Source: Dyadobacter chenhuakuii
GTDB taxonomy: Bacteria; Bacteroidota; Bacteroidia; Cytophagales; Spirosomataceae
NCBI RefSeq assembly: GCF_023821985.2
Contig: NZ_CP098805.1
Coordinates: forward strand, 3,534,001 to 3,598,000
Direction of reading: 5' to 3'
DNA: 64,000 nucleotides
A model generated the notes under the pieces. The model was given only the letters and a program-made list of their open reading frames with translations, made no database searches and was not told where the DNA came from. Both the position numbers and the translations under genes were made by a program. Below are positions 1 to 9,335 of the stretch, one piece after another (position 1 is the stretch's first letter; each line of letters opens with the position of its first letter).

Positions 1-360
1 CAGATACACCGGTTTCGAAAGCTGCTGCCAGAAATTCCCTTCCAGTTTTTTCCAGACAAATGTCGGGTCCGTCTTTCTAACTGCGCCGTAAATGATGGGA
101 TCAGCAACAAAAATTTCCATTAACCGGAACGCCAGCGTGGATAGCAGCACGGCGGCAATGAGCAGGATAAAAAATTCGATCCGCTTTCTCCTGTTGAAAA
201 ATTTCGGAATGATAACATACCCGATCGAATAAAAATAGGCAATGTGTATAGGCAAAAACAAGGCAACAACCCCGATCGCAATCCAATAATCCGGCATTCC
301 CGCGCCGTAAATCAGTGTCAGGATAACCAGGACTGCGATCCAGAATGCTGCATGCTGCAA
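1..360 (-). CDS. LytS-type sensor histidine kinase, N-terminal membrane part (partial)
   Basis: The reading frame is open from about position 360 to the window edge, so only the N-terminus is present. The visible 120 residues hold three hydrophobic segments (FWIAVLVILTLIYG, WIAIGVVALFLPIHIAYF and FFILLIAAVLLSTLAF) with short basic loops. This matches the membrane domain that precedes the His-kinase part of LytS/YehU-family sensors in Bacteroidota; the kinase domain would lie outside the window, so the call is inference. The frame has no ATG. The start is either TTG at 360 or an upstream near-cognate codon. An ATG at 406 opens a frame that would join perfectly if a run of five T were four, so a frameshift or sequencing error is possible. 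Confidence 0.55.
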   Translation of the reverse strand, partial: MQHAAFWIAVLVILTLIYGAGMPDYWIAIGVVALFLPIHIAYFYSIGYVIIPKFFNRRKRIEFFILLIAAVLLSTLAFRLMEIFVADPIIYGAVRKTDPTFVWKKLEGNFWQQLSKPVYL

Positions 361-704
361 AACCCTAAGTCGGGTCTGATGAGTAGGGTAAACGTTTGGG
401 CGCATAGGCAAATATAAATAATTCAGCGCCTATTTTTCGAGCCTGAAAACATTGTCGACAAAGATCACCCTAAGATCGACAAACAGCATAAAAGCCATAG
501 GTTCAGCCCTGTTAAGACAAAATATCTGCCAGGCATGTGGATTGAGCCGATACTCACTTACAAATTGAGGAATAGGGCACAATAGGAAGATAAAACATCC
601 AAATTCACGCACAAAATCACAATTTGTATCTAAAATTCTTCCCGTCCGTGGTTTTTCTACTTAGTTTTGTATTAAAATAAAGATATTAACTAAACTGTCA
701 AATA
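361..704. other. intergenic region between divergent genes
   Basis: These 344 bases separate the partial kinase gene on the minus strand from ahcY on the plus strand. The ahcY promoter lies near the right end. A 60-codon minus-strand frame at 430-612 shows no family resemblance, signal or partner and is not accepted as a gene. I see no riboswitch-like fold or other feature. Confidence 0.5.
662..669 (+). promoter_or_regulatory. Bacteroidota -7 promoter element of ahcY
   Basis: TAGTTTTG is an exact match to the Bacteroidota sigma-A -7 consensus TAnnTTTG. It sits 35 bases before the ahcY start codon, leaving a short leader. The -33 TTG element is not obvious at the expected distance, so the call rests on the -7 box and its position. 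Confidence 0.5.
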
Positions 705-2021
705 ATGGCAACGTCAACAGAAACGTACATTCCTTATAAGGTAAAAGACATCACTTTGGCCGAATGGGGCCGTAAAGAAATTACACTTGCAGAAGCTGAA
801 ATGCCAGGTTTAATGGCAATCCGCGCTGAATACGGTCCATCTCAGCCCCTTGCAGGTGCACGTGTTGCCGGTTGCTTGCACATGACGATCCAGACTGCGG
901 TCTTGATCGAAACATTGACAGCATTAGGAGCTGAGGTTACCTGGTCTTCATGTAACATTTTCTCAACGCAGGATCACGCAGCAGCGGCAATCGCAGCAGC
1001 GGGTATCCCGGTTTACGCTTGGAAAGGCATGAACGAAGAGGAATTCAACTGGTGTATCGAGCAAACATTGTTCTTCGGTGAAGACCGCAAGCCATTGAAT
1101 ATGATCCTGGACGACGGCGGTGACCTTACGAACATGGTTTTCGACGAATATCCAGAGCTGATCGAAGGCATTAAAGGACTTTCAGAAGAAACCACAACGG
1201 GCGTGCTTCGTCTGTATGATCGTTTGAAAAACGGAACGCTTCATTTGCCTGCAATCAATGTAAATGACTCTGTTACAAAATCTAAATTTGATAACAAATA
1301 CGGCTGCCGCGAATCACTTGTAGATTCGATCCGTCGCGCAACTGACTTGATGCTTGCTGGTAAAGTGGCAGTTGTAGCAGGTTACGGTGACGTTGGTAAA
1401 GGTTCAGCAGAATCGCTTCGTGGCGCAGGATGCCGTGTATTGGTTACTGAAATTGATCCAATTTGCGCGCTTCAAGCTGCAATGGACGGTTTTGAAGTGG
1501 TTACAATGGACGAAGCTGCAACGCGTGCGAACATTTTTGTAACAGCAACAGGAAATTACAAGATCATCACAGACCGTCACTTCCTGGCAATGCGTGACAA
1601 AGCGGTAGTATGTAACATCGGTCACTTCGACAACGAAATCGACATGGCTTGGTTGAACTCCACTTATGGCGATTCAAAAGTGCAAATCAAACCACAGGTT
1701 GACATTTATTCTGTTGCCGGCAAAGACATTATCATTCTTGCAGAAGGCCGTTTGGTAAACCTGGGCTGCGCAATGGGTCACCCATCATTCGTAATGTCCT
1801 GCTCGTTCTCTAACCAGACATTGGCTCAAATCGAACTTTGGACCAACACTGCAGCTTACGAGAAAAAAGTATACGTACTTCCAAAAGCACTAGACGAAAA
1901 AGTAGCAGCCTTCCACTTAGCGCACGTAGGCGCGAAGCTGGAAACGCTTTCAGACGAGCAAGCGGCTTACATTGGTGTTAGCACCGAGGGGCCGTTCAAG
2001 TCGGAGACTTATCGCTATTGA
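705..2021 (+). CDS. ahcY: adenosylhomocysteinase (S-adenosylhomocysteine hydrolase)
   Basis: A cytoplasmic NAD-dependent enzyme that reversibly splits S-adenosylhomocysteine into adenosine and homocysteine, clearing the inhibitory product of methylation in the activated methyl cycle. The 438-residue length is normal. Visible family motifs are the substrate-domain stretch [13 protein letters not shown] and the cysteine-bearing [16 protein letters not shown], the catalytic-region [21 protein letters not shown], the NAD-binding [17 protein letters not shown]ossmann loop near residue 225, and the C-terminal PFKSETYRY that reaches into the partner's NAD site in the tetramer. The ATG start lies shortly after a consensus promoter. 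The gene is monocistronic, with a strong terminator just behind it. Confidence 0.97.
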   Translation: MATSTETYIPYKVKDITLAEWGRKEITLAEAEMPGLMAIRAEYGPSQPLAGARVAGCLHMTIQTAVLIETLTALGAEVTWSSCNIFSTQDHAAAAIAAAGIPVYAWKGMNEEEFNWCIEQTLFFGEDRKPLNMILDDGGDLTNMVFDEYPELIEGIKGLSEETTTGVLRLYDRLKNGTLHLPAINVNDSVTKSKFDNKYGCRESLVDSIRRATDLMLAGKVAVVAGYGDVGKGSAESLRGAGCRVLVTEIDPICALQAAMDGFEVVTMDEAATRANIFVTATGNYKIITDRHFLAMRDKAVVCNIGHFDNEIDMAWLNSTYGDSKVQIKPQVDIYSVAGKDIIILAEGRLVNLGCAMGHPSFVMSCSFSNQTLAQIELWTNTAAYEKKVYVLPKALDEKVAAFHLAHVGAKLETLSDEQAAYIGVSTEGPFKSETYRY

Positions 2022-2052
2022 TATTGGATTTGGCCGAATCGGTTGAATTTTT

Positions 2053-2088
2053 AACTCCCCCTGGTTTTCAGACCTGGGGGAGTTTTTT
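2053..2088 (+). terminator. rho-independent terminator of ahcY
   Basis: AACTCCCCC at 2053-2061 pairs perfectly with GGGGGAGTT at 2076-2084, with an extra GGT/ACC pair in the loop and a run of T after the stem. It starts 32 bases after the ahcY stop. Confidence 0.85.
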
Positions 2089-2120
2089 ATGACTCTAAAC
2101 TTCAAAAGTTTTATTGTATC

Positions 2121-2159
2121 AATCAGAGATAATCAAGTAATGAGTTGCTATCTCTGATT
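2121..2159 (-). terminator. hairpin terminator after the T9SS small protein
   Basis: AATCAGAGATA at 2121-2131 and TATCTCTGATT at 2149-2159 are perfect inverted repeats. On the minus strand the hairpin lies 14 bases after the stop at 2174 and is followed by an AT-rich stretch. The stem is rather AT-rich, so termination is likely but not certain. Confidence 0.55.
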
Positions 2160-2173
2160 AATAAGTTAGTAGC

Positions 2174-2548
2174 TTATTGATCTTGCACAATCAGCTTTTG
2201 GGAATAATGTTCCTTGCCTTTCGTAAATCTGACAATATAAGTCCCAGTTTGTAGGTTAGAGACATCTATCGAGTCCCCTGGCCGAAGTTGCTTTTTAACA
2301 CACCTTGATCCGGCTTGATCAAATACTTCACAGTTCATGCCAGCCAATCTCTTGGGAAATCTAACATTCACTCTTGTAATTGCAGGGTTAGGAAACAGGT
2401 TGATTTCATTCTTTGGATAATCCGGTAGATGGAACACTACGCGCTTATCGAAAACAACAGGTTTGTCTTGTCTTTTTTGTGCAATTCCCTCCGAAACAGA
2501 TAGCAAGGCCACAAAGCTTACCACCAATGTTAAATATGTTCTTTTCAT
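2174..2548 (-). CDS. small secreted protein with T9SS type A sorting domain
   Basis: A 124-residue exported protein. Residues 1-24 form a signal peptide ending around SEGIAQ. Residues from about 49 to the end are a type A T9SS C-terminal sorting domain: the NLFPNPAITRVNVRF opening, a middle strand CEVFDQAGSRC, and the closing LQTGTYIVRFTKGKEHYSQKLIV. Little sequence (about 25 residues) lies between the signal and the sorting domain, so the protein is almost only a sorting domain. It starts 11 bases after the stop of the large M4-like protease and is likely co-transcribed with it. The function is unknown. It may be a surface anchor or an accessory of its neighbour, since the neighbour lacks a sorting domain (inference). 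Confidence 0.85.
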   Translation of the reverse strand: MKRTYLTLVVSFVALLSVSEGIAQKRQDKPVVFDKRVVFHLPDYPKNEINLFPNPAITRVNVRFPKRLAGMNCEVFDQAGSRCVKKQLRPGDSIDVSNLQTGTYIVRFTKGKEHYSQKLIVQDQ

Positions 2549-2559
2549 CTCATTGCAGT

Positions 2560-5500
2560 TTATTGTGGAAAGTAGGTAAAGCTGAATTCAAGGTATGAAC
2601 CTACATAACGGCCTGTTATCGTCCCGTTTGCGGCCTTACTTTCGAACAAACCAGTTGCCGGTTCGTATTCGAGCAAGTTGAAAGTGTAAGTTGGGTCCTC
2701 TGCAAAGTCGTGTTCGTCATACAGGTCTGTAATTTCAATACGCACTATGTATGTACCTGCCATTTCACTTAAATCGCCGTTTCCTAATATTTTGGATCCA
2801 GGGATAAAGCTCACGGGAGCTATGTCATTTCCGTACGAAAAATGGTCAATAGCACCGTCTGGTCTTGTTACAGTTACGCTAAAAGACAATGTTCCCAAAT
2901 TCAATCCTTCATTGTCATCTAAGTCAAGCGTGAAACCCAAATCTTTTTTTATCTGCGGATTATTGTCATTGCCGTTATCCCCAGGCTCCGGTTCCGTTTC
3001 CTGCTCCTCATTAGGATCATACTCCTTGATATTTTCTCCATCCTCCTTTTCTTCTTTTGCATTTGCAGTTCTAAAATGTCCAAAAATGTAGGTTTCGGGA
3101 AAGTGGGTTGCCGTTGGGGTTTGGGTCATGGCCGGGGCATCCCAGGTGTAATCCGTGTTTACGTTCAGGTTTGCAATGGTAATACTTGTTCCGTGAACAA
3201 CTTGCTCGAATATTTTCTTGTTGTCTTTATACAACCGGAATAAATGCCCGGCTGGTGCCCATTGTTCATACCAGGAGAATTCGACTTTATCATTGTTGAC
3301 AGTTTTCGCACCGTCGGATGGAGATTTCAGTTTGGTGGTTGGCGGCCTTAACCAATAAAAAGACATGGGAGAATAAGGCCCTACAATCCAATCGCCGTTC
3401 TCGTCTTTGGCCTTTGCCCTGACGCGCCATTTATGCCCACCTTTTGTGCCCGTCGGGTCGCCACCAACCTCCTTTGGCATGCTTGTCTCAGACGTAGAAC
3501 CGTAATTATTGGTTATTTCATCCTCAACAAAATCAGAATAAACATCATATTCTTCTGCGCCCGCAACGGGCGACCATGAAAAGACTTCTGTTGCTTTATC
3601 ATATTTGAAAACTGCATCGTTAAATGGTAAGAGCAACTTTGGCGCCGGGATCAAAGAATAGTCAACCACAAAAGTCGAAAAGTACTTTTTGCCGAACTCT
3701 TTTTCAGTGATAAAGGGAGGTGTAACGTCCCTGTATGGTTCGAACGCCCATGTGTATATTTTGCCATCCGAGACATCAGGAAGCCTTAAATCTTCGTGAT
3801 CATAAAGCACCTGCGGCAGGTTTCTGTCATCTTTTTTGTCCTGAATGTGATAGCGGTAACCGCCAGCGCCGGGCGCTTCCTTAGCGGTGAGCAAAATGTC
3901 TTCTCCAAACGGAGGCACGTGTTCGCCGTCAGCAGGGCTGGGAGGAACTAGCAACGGCGATTCAGGCAGGTTGGTCTGAAAAGACATTGCATCAGTCCAG
4001 GTGCCGAAAATGTCCGTATCAGTCAAACCAGTTTGTACGAATTTTTTCAATCCCTTATCCCAGGTAACACCCTCTTCTGAACCTAGTTTGTGTGTGGCTG
4101 TGATTTGCCAGCTATAATCACGTTCCTTAGCCAATGCAAGCTCCTTGGCTTCTGCCTCATCACTAGTCGCTTCGACTGGGATATCCTGCACAGGCACTTT
4201 TCCTGTCAAATCGGTCACTCTCAGAATATAACCGGCAGCACCAGGTGTCGCCTGCCACTCAAAGACGCTTTTCCAGGCTGTGAGCTTATCATGTTCCAAC
4301 GGGTTGATTGGTTTCGTGGTAATTGGAGCAGCTGTTACTTGCAGGATAGGGCTCCAATTATTTACCATCTTTTCAAGAGCACGGCATTCCAGGTTCCCAC
4401 CCAAAGAGCTCGCGCACCCCAGTCCACCAGCGGCGTAAAGCCTGCTTCGAACATAATATGTCCCTTCATCCAAGAAAAATTTTGTGGTATTGGTACGCTT
4501 ACCCGGGTCTTTTTCATCAATGTAAGGAAGCAACACCTCGGTTGTATGCTGAAAGGCGCGGTAAACCGGTGATACCAAATCGTTGAATGCTACATCTTTG
4601 GAAACTTCGAACAGGCGATATTCGATCTTGTCCGGGAAATATTCGTCTGAGCGAAATTGTGCATTAAATGGATCCACCACTTTAACTTCGTTACCATCCG
4701 CATCAACCGCCCATAATTTAGGTTGAGGAACAAATTCTTTGCCAATTACGCAGGTCAGCGCATCATTGCATTTCTTCCATGTTCCTGATGTCTCTTTATA
4801 ACCATGAAACAGAATTGAAGATTGAATGGCCGCGACCGCATCGTTGAAAGTCGGATTTGAGGGAAGAAAATACAGGAAAGCCGCAAACATGATCTTTTCC
4901 GGAACGCCATCTTCAAGCCCGGTAAAAAAGCGGGTCTGCCCATTTTCATTGGTAAAACCCGTTAGCGGGGTTCCCTTCGAGATTAAATAATAAAACTGTG
5001 TCCATACTCCGGCCATTTCATCCGGATTTGCAATGTCCCAACCCTTGCCATTGTAAAAATTCAATTGACCTTTTGATTTTGGGTTATCAAAACTGCGCAA
5101 GTAATTGCCGTCTCCGAATAAATCTGAACCAATCGTCCATAACGCTTCATCACCTTTGGAAAGTCGGTATTCATTGCTGATTTCTAATCCGAAAATGTCT
5201 ATCAAGGCCTTGCGAATAGCTATCGATTCTTTGGATTCAGGGAGTTGGACACTTTTTACTGTATTATAGATCCCCGCGAAGTAATTTCCTGCAATCTGAT
5301 CCAAGGTCATTTTTGCAGGATCTGAATCAGATTTAATTTGAGCAAGATATGCTCCTGGGATAAAGTCAGGGCTCGGAGAGCCAATAAGGTGTTCGATAAA
5401 TTTGCTTGAGCCCTTAAGCCCTATAAAATTGAACTTTTTAGCAAAATGGTCCACACTTGCTCTTATACCATGATTGAGACTAACAATCGATTTAGACAGA

Positions 5501-7056
5501 GATACATTATTATCAATAGTATAAATGCCATCGTTATCCAGATCAATTGGATAATAGGGAGCGTTGGGACTTATTGGGTTAAAAATTTCCGTAAGTATTA
5601 AAACATCAACATCCTGACAATCTCCAATCCATTGAACTTTTTTACCTTGGGGGTCATTGTCCAGGTCTGTAACCTGTACGTTAATTGGGACTGATCCATT
5701 CCAACCTTGCGCAAGCGTCTTTGGACCTGAAACACAATTTGGATTAGCGAAACCCCATCCGTCGCCAATTCCAGCTGCCTTGAAAGCATTTTTAATTTGT
5801 TGGTAAACATGCGAGCCATCCCCATATCCCATTTCCTCTGCCACTTCCAGCATTTTGACGCGGACATCAGGGAATGTCGATGACCATGAGAGTTTCTCCG
5901 TAAACGTCTTAAAAAAGAGTTTTAATGACAGTGCATAAGTTGCCGCTGGATTGTTGGGAATAAGCGGCAATACAATGAAAGTTCCGTTTGCGGGGTTCTG
6001 ATCAATATAACCTGTCTCCCCAACATTCATCCGAAATAAGATCTTGCTGAGAACCATACCATTACCATGTGAATCGAATCCAGGTTCATCTGGGTTTTTC
6101 CAAAACAATCCTTTGTAACACTCAGGCAATGACCAAAAATGAGGTGAAATTGAAAAATTCCTCTTGCTATCTAGCCCCATTTCTTGTATCAGAAATCCCC
6201 AGTCAGGATTTGCAAAACCTGCTCCTGGTGTGTTCTGAATGGCAAAATAGTTTTTCAGGGCACTACCAATTACGTCTGCAAAACCTTCCCCTAGCGAACT
6301 GCTTTCCTTGTTATACTGACCTGGTCCCCAAGCTGACAGCCAAATAAGGTGTGTAAGCTCGTGACCTATCACATCCCTGGTCAGACATGGATTGGATAAT
6401 CCCTGCCCCACATTATAAGCAACTATGGCTGGGTCAAACTGAGTTACAGCTGTCGGCTGAGAGTTTGTAATGACGCTTGTAACCGTTTTTAAGCCACCAA
6501 TGTCGACTCCTTTCCAGCCGAAAAGATCATATGTCATCCGATGAAACTCCTGAGTATGGGCCAAAACGCTGATCCCATGTACCGTAGGATATTGATGGGT
6601 AAAGTCGGCTGATAAGGAATTTAAAAATTCCATTGTGTTAAATGGCCCATTTTGCCCCTTTGCACTTACGGGCGATGCAAAAAGTAAGGCAACCTTATCC
6701 ACGCCGTTAACCGGATCGATACCCTCACCGATAACTTCTGTATTACTATATAACCCCTTTAATTCATCCTTAAAAGAGCATAGTGCAACCGAGGTTGATG
6801 TTGGATCATTTGGATTTCGCAGATATTTGGTTGCATACAAAGGGACCTTGTCATGATAGTAAGTTTTTCCAGCTGGAATTTTATAGTGCTGCGGAGCATA
6901 CATTGTTCCGAACGGACCCGGCTTTTCATTAGGTAAATAATAAAGCTGTGAATAGCATAAGAAAGATAAAATGGACAAGGCCAGCGTTAACAAAGATTTT
7001 CGAAACAGGGCATGTCTTACTTCTTCCTTCCAAGTCATTGGATAGAATTCTTGCAT
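2560..7056 (-). CDS. giant secreted M4-like (thermolysin-fold) metalloprotease with Fn3-like repeats
   Basis: A 1498-residue secreted protein. A hydrophobic signal at residues 20-36 (LSILSFLCYSQ) leads directly into a peptidase M4-like domain without a recognisable propeptide. The zinc motif HELTH is at 232-236 and GEGFAD supplies the third ligand E257 and D261, with the same spacing as in thermolysin. A large middle part (about 430-830) is unassigned. From about 870 to 1310 several Fn3-like beta domains follow (FEWQATPGAAGYILRV, FSWSPVAGAEEYDVYS). The end (about 1340-1498) is an acidic Pro/Glu/Asp linker and another beta domain, with no T9SS sorting domain visible. The start could also be the ATG at 7038. 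Substrate unknown. Confidence 0.85.
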   Translation of the reverse strand: MQEFYPMTWKEEVRHALFRKSLLTLALSILSFLCYSQLYYLPNEKPGPFGTMYAPQHYKIPAGKTYYHDKVPLYATKYLRNPNDPTSTSVALCSFKDELKGLYSNTEVIGEGIDPVNGVDKVALLFASPVSAKGQNGPFNTMEFLNSLSADFTHQYPTVHGISVLAHTQEFHRMTYDLFGWKGVDIGGLKTVTSVITNSQPTAVTQFDPAIVAYNVGQGLSNPCLTRDVIGHELTHLIWLSAWGPGQYNKESSSLGEGFADVIGSALKNYFAIQNTPGAGFANPDWGFLIQEMGLDSKRNFSISPHFWSLPECYKGLFWKNPDEPGFDSHGNGMVLSKILFRMNVGETGYIDQNPANGTFIVLPLIPNNPAATYALSLKLFFKTFTEKLSWSSTFPDVRVKMLEVAEEMGYGDGSHVYQQIKNAFKAAGIGDGWGFANPNCVSGPKTLAQGWNGSVPINVQVTDLDNDPQGKKVQWIGDCQDVDVLILTEIFNPISPNAPYYPIDLDNDGIYTIDNNVSLSKSIVSLNHGIRASVDHFAKKFNFIGLKGSSKFIEHLIGSPSPDFIPGAYLAQIKSDSDPAKMTLDQIAGNYFAGIYNTVKSVQLPESKESIAIRKALIDIFGLEISNEYRLSKGDEALWTIGSDLFGDGNYLRSFDNPKSKGQLNFYNGKGWDIANPDEMAGVWTQFYYLISKGTPLTGFTNENGQTRFFTGLEDGVPEKIMFAAFLYFLPSNPTFNDAVAAIQSSILFHGYKETSGTWKKCNDALTCVIGKEFVPQPKLWAVDADGNEVKVVDPFNAQFRSDEYFPDKIEYRLFEVSKDVAFNDLVSPVYRAFQHTTEVLLPYIDEKDPGKRTNTTKFFLDEGTYYVRSRLYAAGGLGCASSLGGNLECRALEKMVNNWSPILQVTAAPITTKPINPLEHDKLTAWKSVFEWQATPGAAGYILRVTDLTGKVPVQDIPVEATSDEAEAKELALAKERDYSWQITATHKLGSEEGVTWDKGLKKFVQTGLTDTDIFGTWTDAMSFQTNLPESPLLVPPSPADGEHVPPFGEDILLTAKEAPGAGGYRYHIQDKKDDRNLPQVLYDHEDLRLPDVSDGKIYTWAFEPYRDVTPPFITEKEFGKKYFSTFVVDYSLIPAPKLLLPFNDAVFKYDKATEVFSWSPVAGAEEYDVYSDFVEDEITNNYGSTSETSMPKEVGGDPTGTKGGHKWRVRAKAKDENGDWIVGPYSPMSFYWLRPPTTKLKSPSDGAKTVNNDKVEFSWYEQWAPAGHLFRLYKDNKKIFEQVVHGTSITIANLNVNTDYTWDAPAMTQTPTATHFPETYIFGHFRTANAKEEKEDGENIKEYDPNEEQETEPEPGDNGNDNNPQIKKDLGFTLDLDDNEGLNLGTLSFSVTVTRPDGAIDHFSYGNDIAPVSFIPGSKILGNGDLSEMAGTYIVRIEITDLYDEHDFAEDPTYTFNLLEYEPATGLFESKAANGTITGRYVGSYLEFSFTYFPQ

Positions 7057-7092
7057 AAAAAGTCGGGTTAAAATGTGCTAAATAAAAGATAG

Positions 7093-7134
7093 CTTGTGCT
7101 ATCCTTTGTACTGAAATGCAAAGGATAGCACAAG
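7093..7134 (-). terminator. perfect 16-bp hairpin terminator after mscS-like gene
   Basis: Arms at 7093-7108 and 7119-7134 (CTTGTGCTATCCTTTG and its complement) are perfect over 16 bases with a 10-base loop. On the minus strand the hairpin follows the MscS gene stop and is followed by CTATCTTTTATTT, as in a rho-independent terminator. It lies 36 bases before the start codon of the M4-like gene. Confidence 0.7.
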
Positions 7135-7211
7135 CCATTTAAGAGCACGAATGCAATTAGCCTCCGGTGAATGTGAGCTCTTCAGAGGGTGTAAGAAAAT
7201 TACGGTTATCG

Positions 7212-8120
7212 CTAATCCTTCGTCAGCGGAGGTAACAGGTCCACCGGCCGCGCCGGCGTCGGGAACGCAATGTTATTTTCATCAAAAACCTTTTTAATGC
7301 CCTTCATAGCGACACTTTTTGCAGGGCCAGGGCCGATTTTTGATTGGTCGATCCAAAACAGGATTTCAAAGTCGATGCTTTTTTCGCTGAACCGGATGAA
7401 GTTGAGTTCGACTGGCTTTTTTTTGTCTAAAAAAGGGAGGGGTTTGATGGCTGAGAGCGCGACATTTTCTACCATAAACAGGTCGTCTTTGTAGCCGATG
7501 CTGCATTCGAGCTGCACCCTGCGATCGCCTGAATTTGTAAAGTTTACAATGGGTTTTTGAAAAATATCCTTGCTTGGAAGCTCTACAAGCTGGCCGGCGA
7601 AATTATCCAGCTTAACAGAACGCAAACCTATGGAAAGCACTTTGCCCGTAAATCCATTGGTTTCAATAACGTCGCCTACTTTAATAGGACGCTGAATGGC
7701 GATAAATGCACCGGAAATAAAATTGGTGGTAAGATCCTGAAAAGCAAACCCAAGTGCCAGAGCAAGCACCCCCGCTCCTGCCAGCAACGACGTTACTGTT
7801 TTATCCAGTCCCAAAACACCAAGTGCGAAAAACAAGCCGGTCATCACAATGGCAATACGCGTTATTGCAGAAATGAGACTTACCAGCGCGATATTTTGAG
7901 ACGCCCTGGCAAGGCCTTTTTCCATGAACCGACTTCCGTAACGCGCCAGGAAACGGAAAACGACCAGGATGAGGATCGCAATGATGAGGTTAGGAACAAA
8001 CCGAATGCTCTCGTCAAACCATTTGTCCAGCTTCACGACGATCGGGTCTGTTATTTTTGAAATCTGCGCGAATAACATGGGTGCAATTTTCACGCAAATA
8101 ACGTGAATAACAATCATCAC
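7212..8120 (-). CDS. small-conductance mechanosensitive channel (MscS family)
   Basis: An inner-membrane channel that opens under membrane tension and releases solutes on hypo-osmotic shock. Three transmembrane segments are visible (about 43-60, 83-105 and 110-135). The third is the Gly/Ala-rich pore helix LLAGAGVLALALGFAFQDL that typifies MscS TM3. It is followed by the beta domain NFISGAFIAIQRPIKVGDVIETNGFTGKV and a C-terminal alpha/beta domain ending in FPTPARPVDLLPP. The length of 302 is close to E. coli MscS. The start may instead be the internal methionine at MLFAQISK (residue 15). It sits 60 bases after the SHOCT gene on the same strand, so co-transcription is possible. Confidence 0.92.
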   Translation of the reverse strand: MMIVIHVICVKIAPMLFAQISKITDPIVVKLDKWFDESIRFVPNLIIAILILVVFRFLARYGSRFMEKGLARASQNIALVSLISAITRIAIVMTGLFFALGVLGLDKTVTSLLAGAGVLALALGFAFQDLTTNFISGAFIAIQRPIKVGDVIETNGFTGKVLSIGLRSVKLDNFAGQLVELPSKDIFQKPIVNFTNSGDRRVQLECSIGYKDDLFMVENVALSAIKPLPFLDKKKPVELNFIRFSEKSIDFEILFWIDQSKIGPGPAKSVAMKGIKKVFDENNIAFPTPARPVDLLPPLTKD

Positions 8121-8180
8121 GCAAAAGGGCCAAGAAATTGACTTTCCCGGCCCTTCAATGTTATCTTAAACGAAGCGAAC

Positions 8181-9062
8181 TCACAACCTCGAAAGCAGCT
8201 CTTGCTTTTTGGCTTTAAACTCCTCCTCTGTAATCTGTCCTTTCTCAAACAAAACATTTACCTTTTCAATAGTAGCAATGATAATGTCCTGCGGGCTGCG
8301 ATCAGTCGGGCTGCGGTCAGTCAGGCTGCGTTCACTCAGCCTGCGGTCAGCCGAGCCACTGTCAGCCGCGTTTCGGTCAGCAGCACTCAGATCAAGCGTT
8401 TCAGCGTGCAAATCGGCATTAGACGTAACGTCATACGCAATTTCCGGTGTGGGCTGTGTCTGTTCGCCCGGTTCGGATATCAGGGCCAAGCTTTGCAAGT
8501 CGACCGAACCATCCTGGCTCGTAAATGTATACGAATTCCCACCTCCCTGTTGCTGCGAAATGCCGGTAATGTGGTGATGTTTCGTGTCATAAATAGTCCG
8601 TTTACCATTTTCTTCAATAACCAGCCTTCTTACTGGCGCAAAATAGGCGTAACGAAAATTATTCTGGGATCCGCTCGCAGTAGGAGTTCCGAAAACTGAA
8701 GGCCAGGAACCATCCCTACCAGACGATGCGCCGCTTTCCTGGCGCTGCACATTCGAGCGATCTTCACTTGGTTCATCAGCCGAATCCTCGTATAAAACCC
8801 TCGTCGAGACCTGCTCCGACAGCTCACTGCAAACCTTATCAACTGTGCTTTTGAGGGAATTGTTAAACATATCCCCTACCATGGTCATCCCTCCTTTCAT
8901 CCACTGTCCCGAGCCGCCCAATTCGGCAATGTTAAATTGGGCCATTGTCCCGTTCCCGCTGATCACAGCACGCAAAAGTGCCTCAACGCTCTCGGTCTTA
9001 AGATTATATTTCGCAGCAATGTCTTCAACATATTGCCTGCCTGAACCTGTAAGTGCTTTCAT
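8181..9062 (-). CDS. SHOCT-domain protein with Ser/Asp/Arg repeat linker
   Basis: A probably cytoplasmic protein of 293 residues. The start is placed at MKALTGSGRQYVEDIA because a purine-rich stretch (GGAAAAGAAAG) precedes that ATG. The N-terminal 70 residues look like a conserved helical region (YVEDIAAKYNLKTESVEALLRAV, then a Gly/Met-rich stretch). The middle is low-complexity. The C-terminus IEKVNVLFEKGQITEEEFKAKKQELL is a typical SHOCT motif, a short helical pair usually found at the end of membrane-related or oligomeric proteins. A five-residue repeat, encoded by a 15-base tandem repeat, joins the two parts. Function unknown. Confidence 0.8.
   Translation of the reverse strand: MKALTGSGRQYVEDIAAKYNLKTESVEALLRAVISGNGTMAQFNIAELGGSGQWMKGGMTMVGDMFNNSLKSTVDKVCSELSEQVSTRVLYEDSADEPSEDRSNVQRQESGASSGRDGSWPSVFGTPTASGSQNNFRYAYFAPVRRLVIEENGKRTIYDTKHHHITGISQQQGGGNSYTFTSQDGSVDLQSLALISEPGEQTQPTPEIAYDVTSNADLHAETLDLSAADRNAADSGSADRRLSERSLTDRSPTDRSPQDIIIATIEKVNVLFEKGQITEEEFKAKKQELLSRL
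8293..8382. repeat. 15-bp degenerate tandem repeat inside the SHOCT gene
   Basis: Six consecutive 15-base units, such as GGGCTGCGATCAGTC and GGGCTGCGGTCAGTC, run without a gap and diverge gradually to the right. Each unit is in frame and encodes five residues of the kind S-x-x-D-R, so copy-number change would alter only the length of a flexible Ser/Asp/Arg linker. Confidence 0.8.
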
Positions 9063-9335
9063 AATTGTTCTTTCTTTTCCTATATGTATTAAAAAATGGT
9101 GCCATTGGGAGATTTTAAGCATTTCATCCTATAAATACCAGCGTCTGTTTTCAATCCGCAGCCCACTAATTACTACTACTAATAACCTGTCAAATTACTA
9201 TTTGGGCAATCTAATTTGGATGATCCATTCTGCCGCAGGCTCATCCAACCGTACCATTCAACCAACGCATTTCTTTCCATAGCAAGCTTGCAATAAGTTT
9301 GATGCAGTAAAATTTTTTAACAAAACACAAACATT

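Noticed and set aside
430..612. 60-codon minus-strand frame upstream of ahcY
   Set aside because: No family resemblance, signal or partner, and it lies in a promoter region between divergent genes.
2747..3091. 114-codon plus-strand frame within the giant protease gene
   Set aside because: Fully inside a long gene with clear domains on the other strand; Ser/Pro-rich content follows from the opposite strand.
8202..8699. Plus-strand frame of 165 codons opposite the SHOCT gene
   Set aside because: Its order comes from the 15-base repeat read on the wrong strand; the minus-strand protein has a SHOCT motif.
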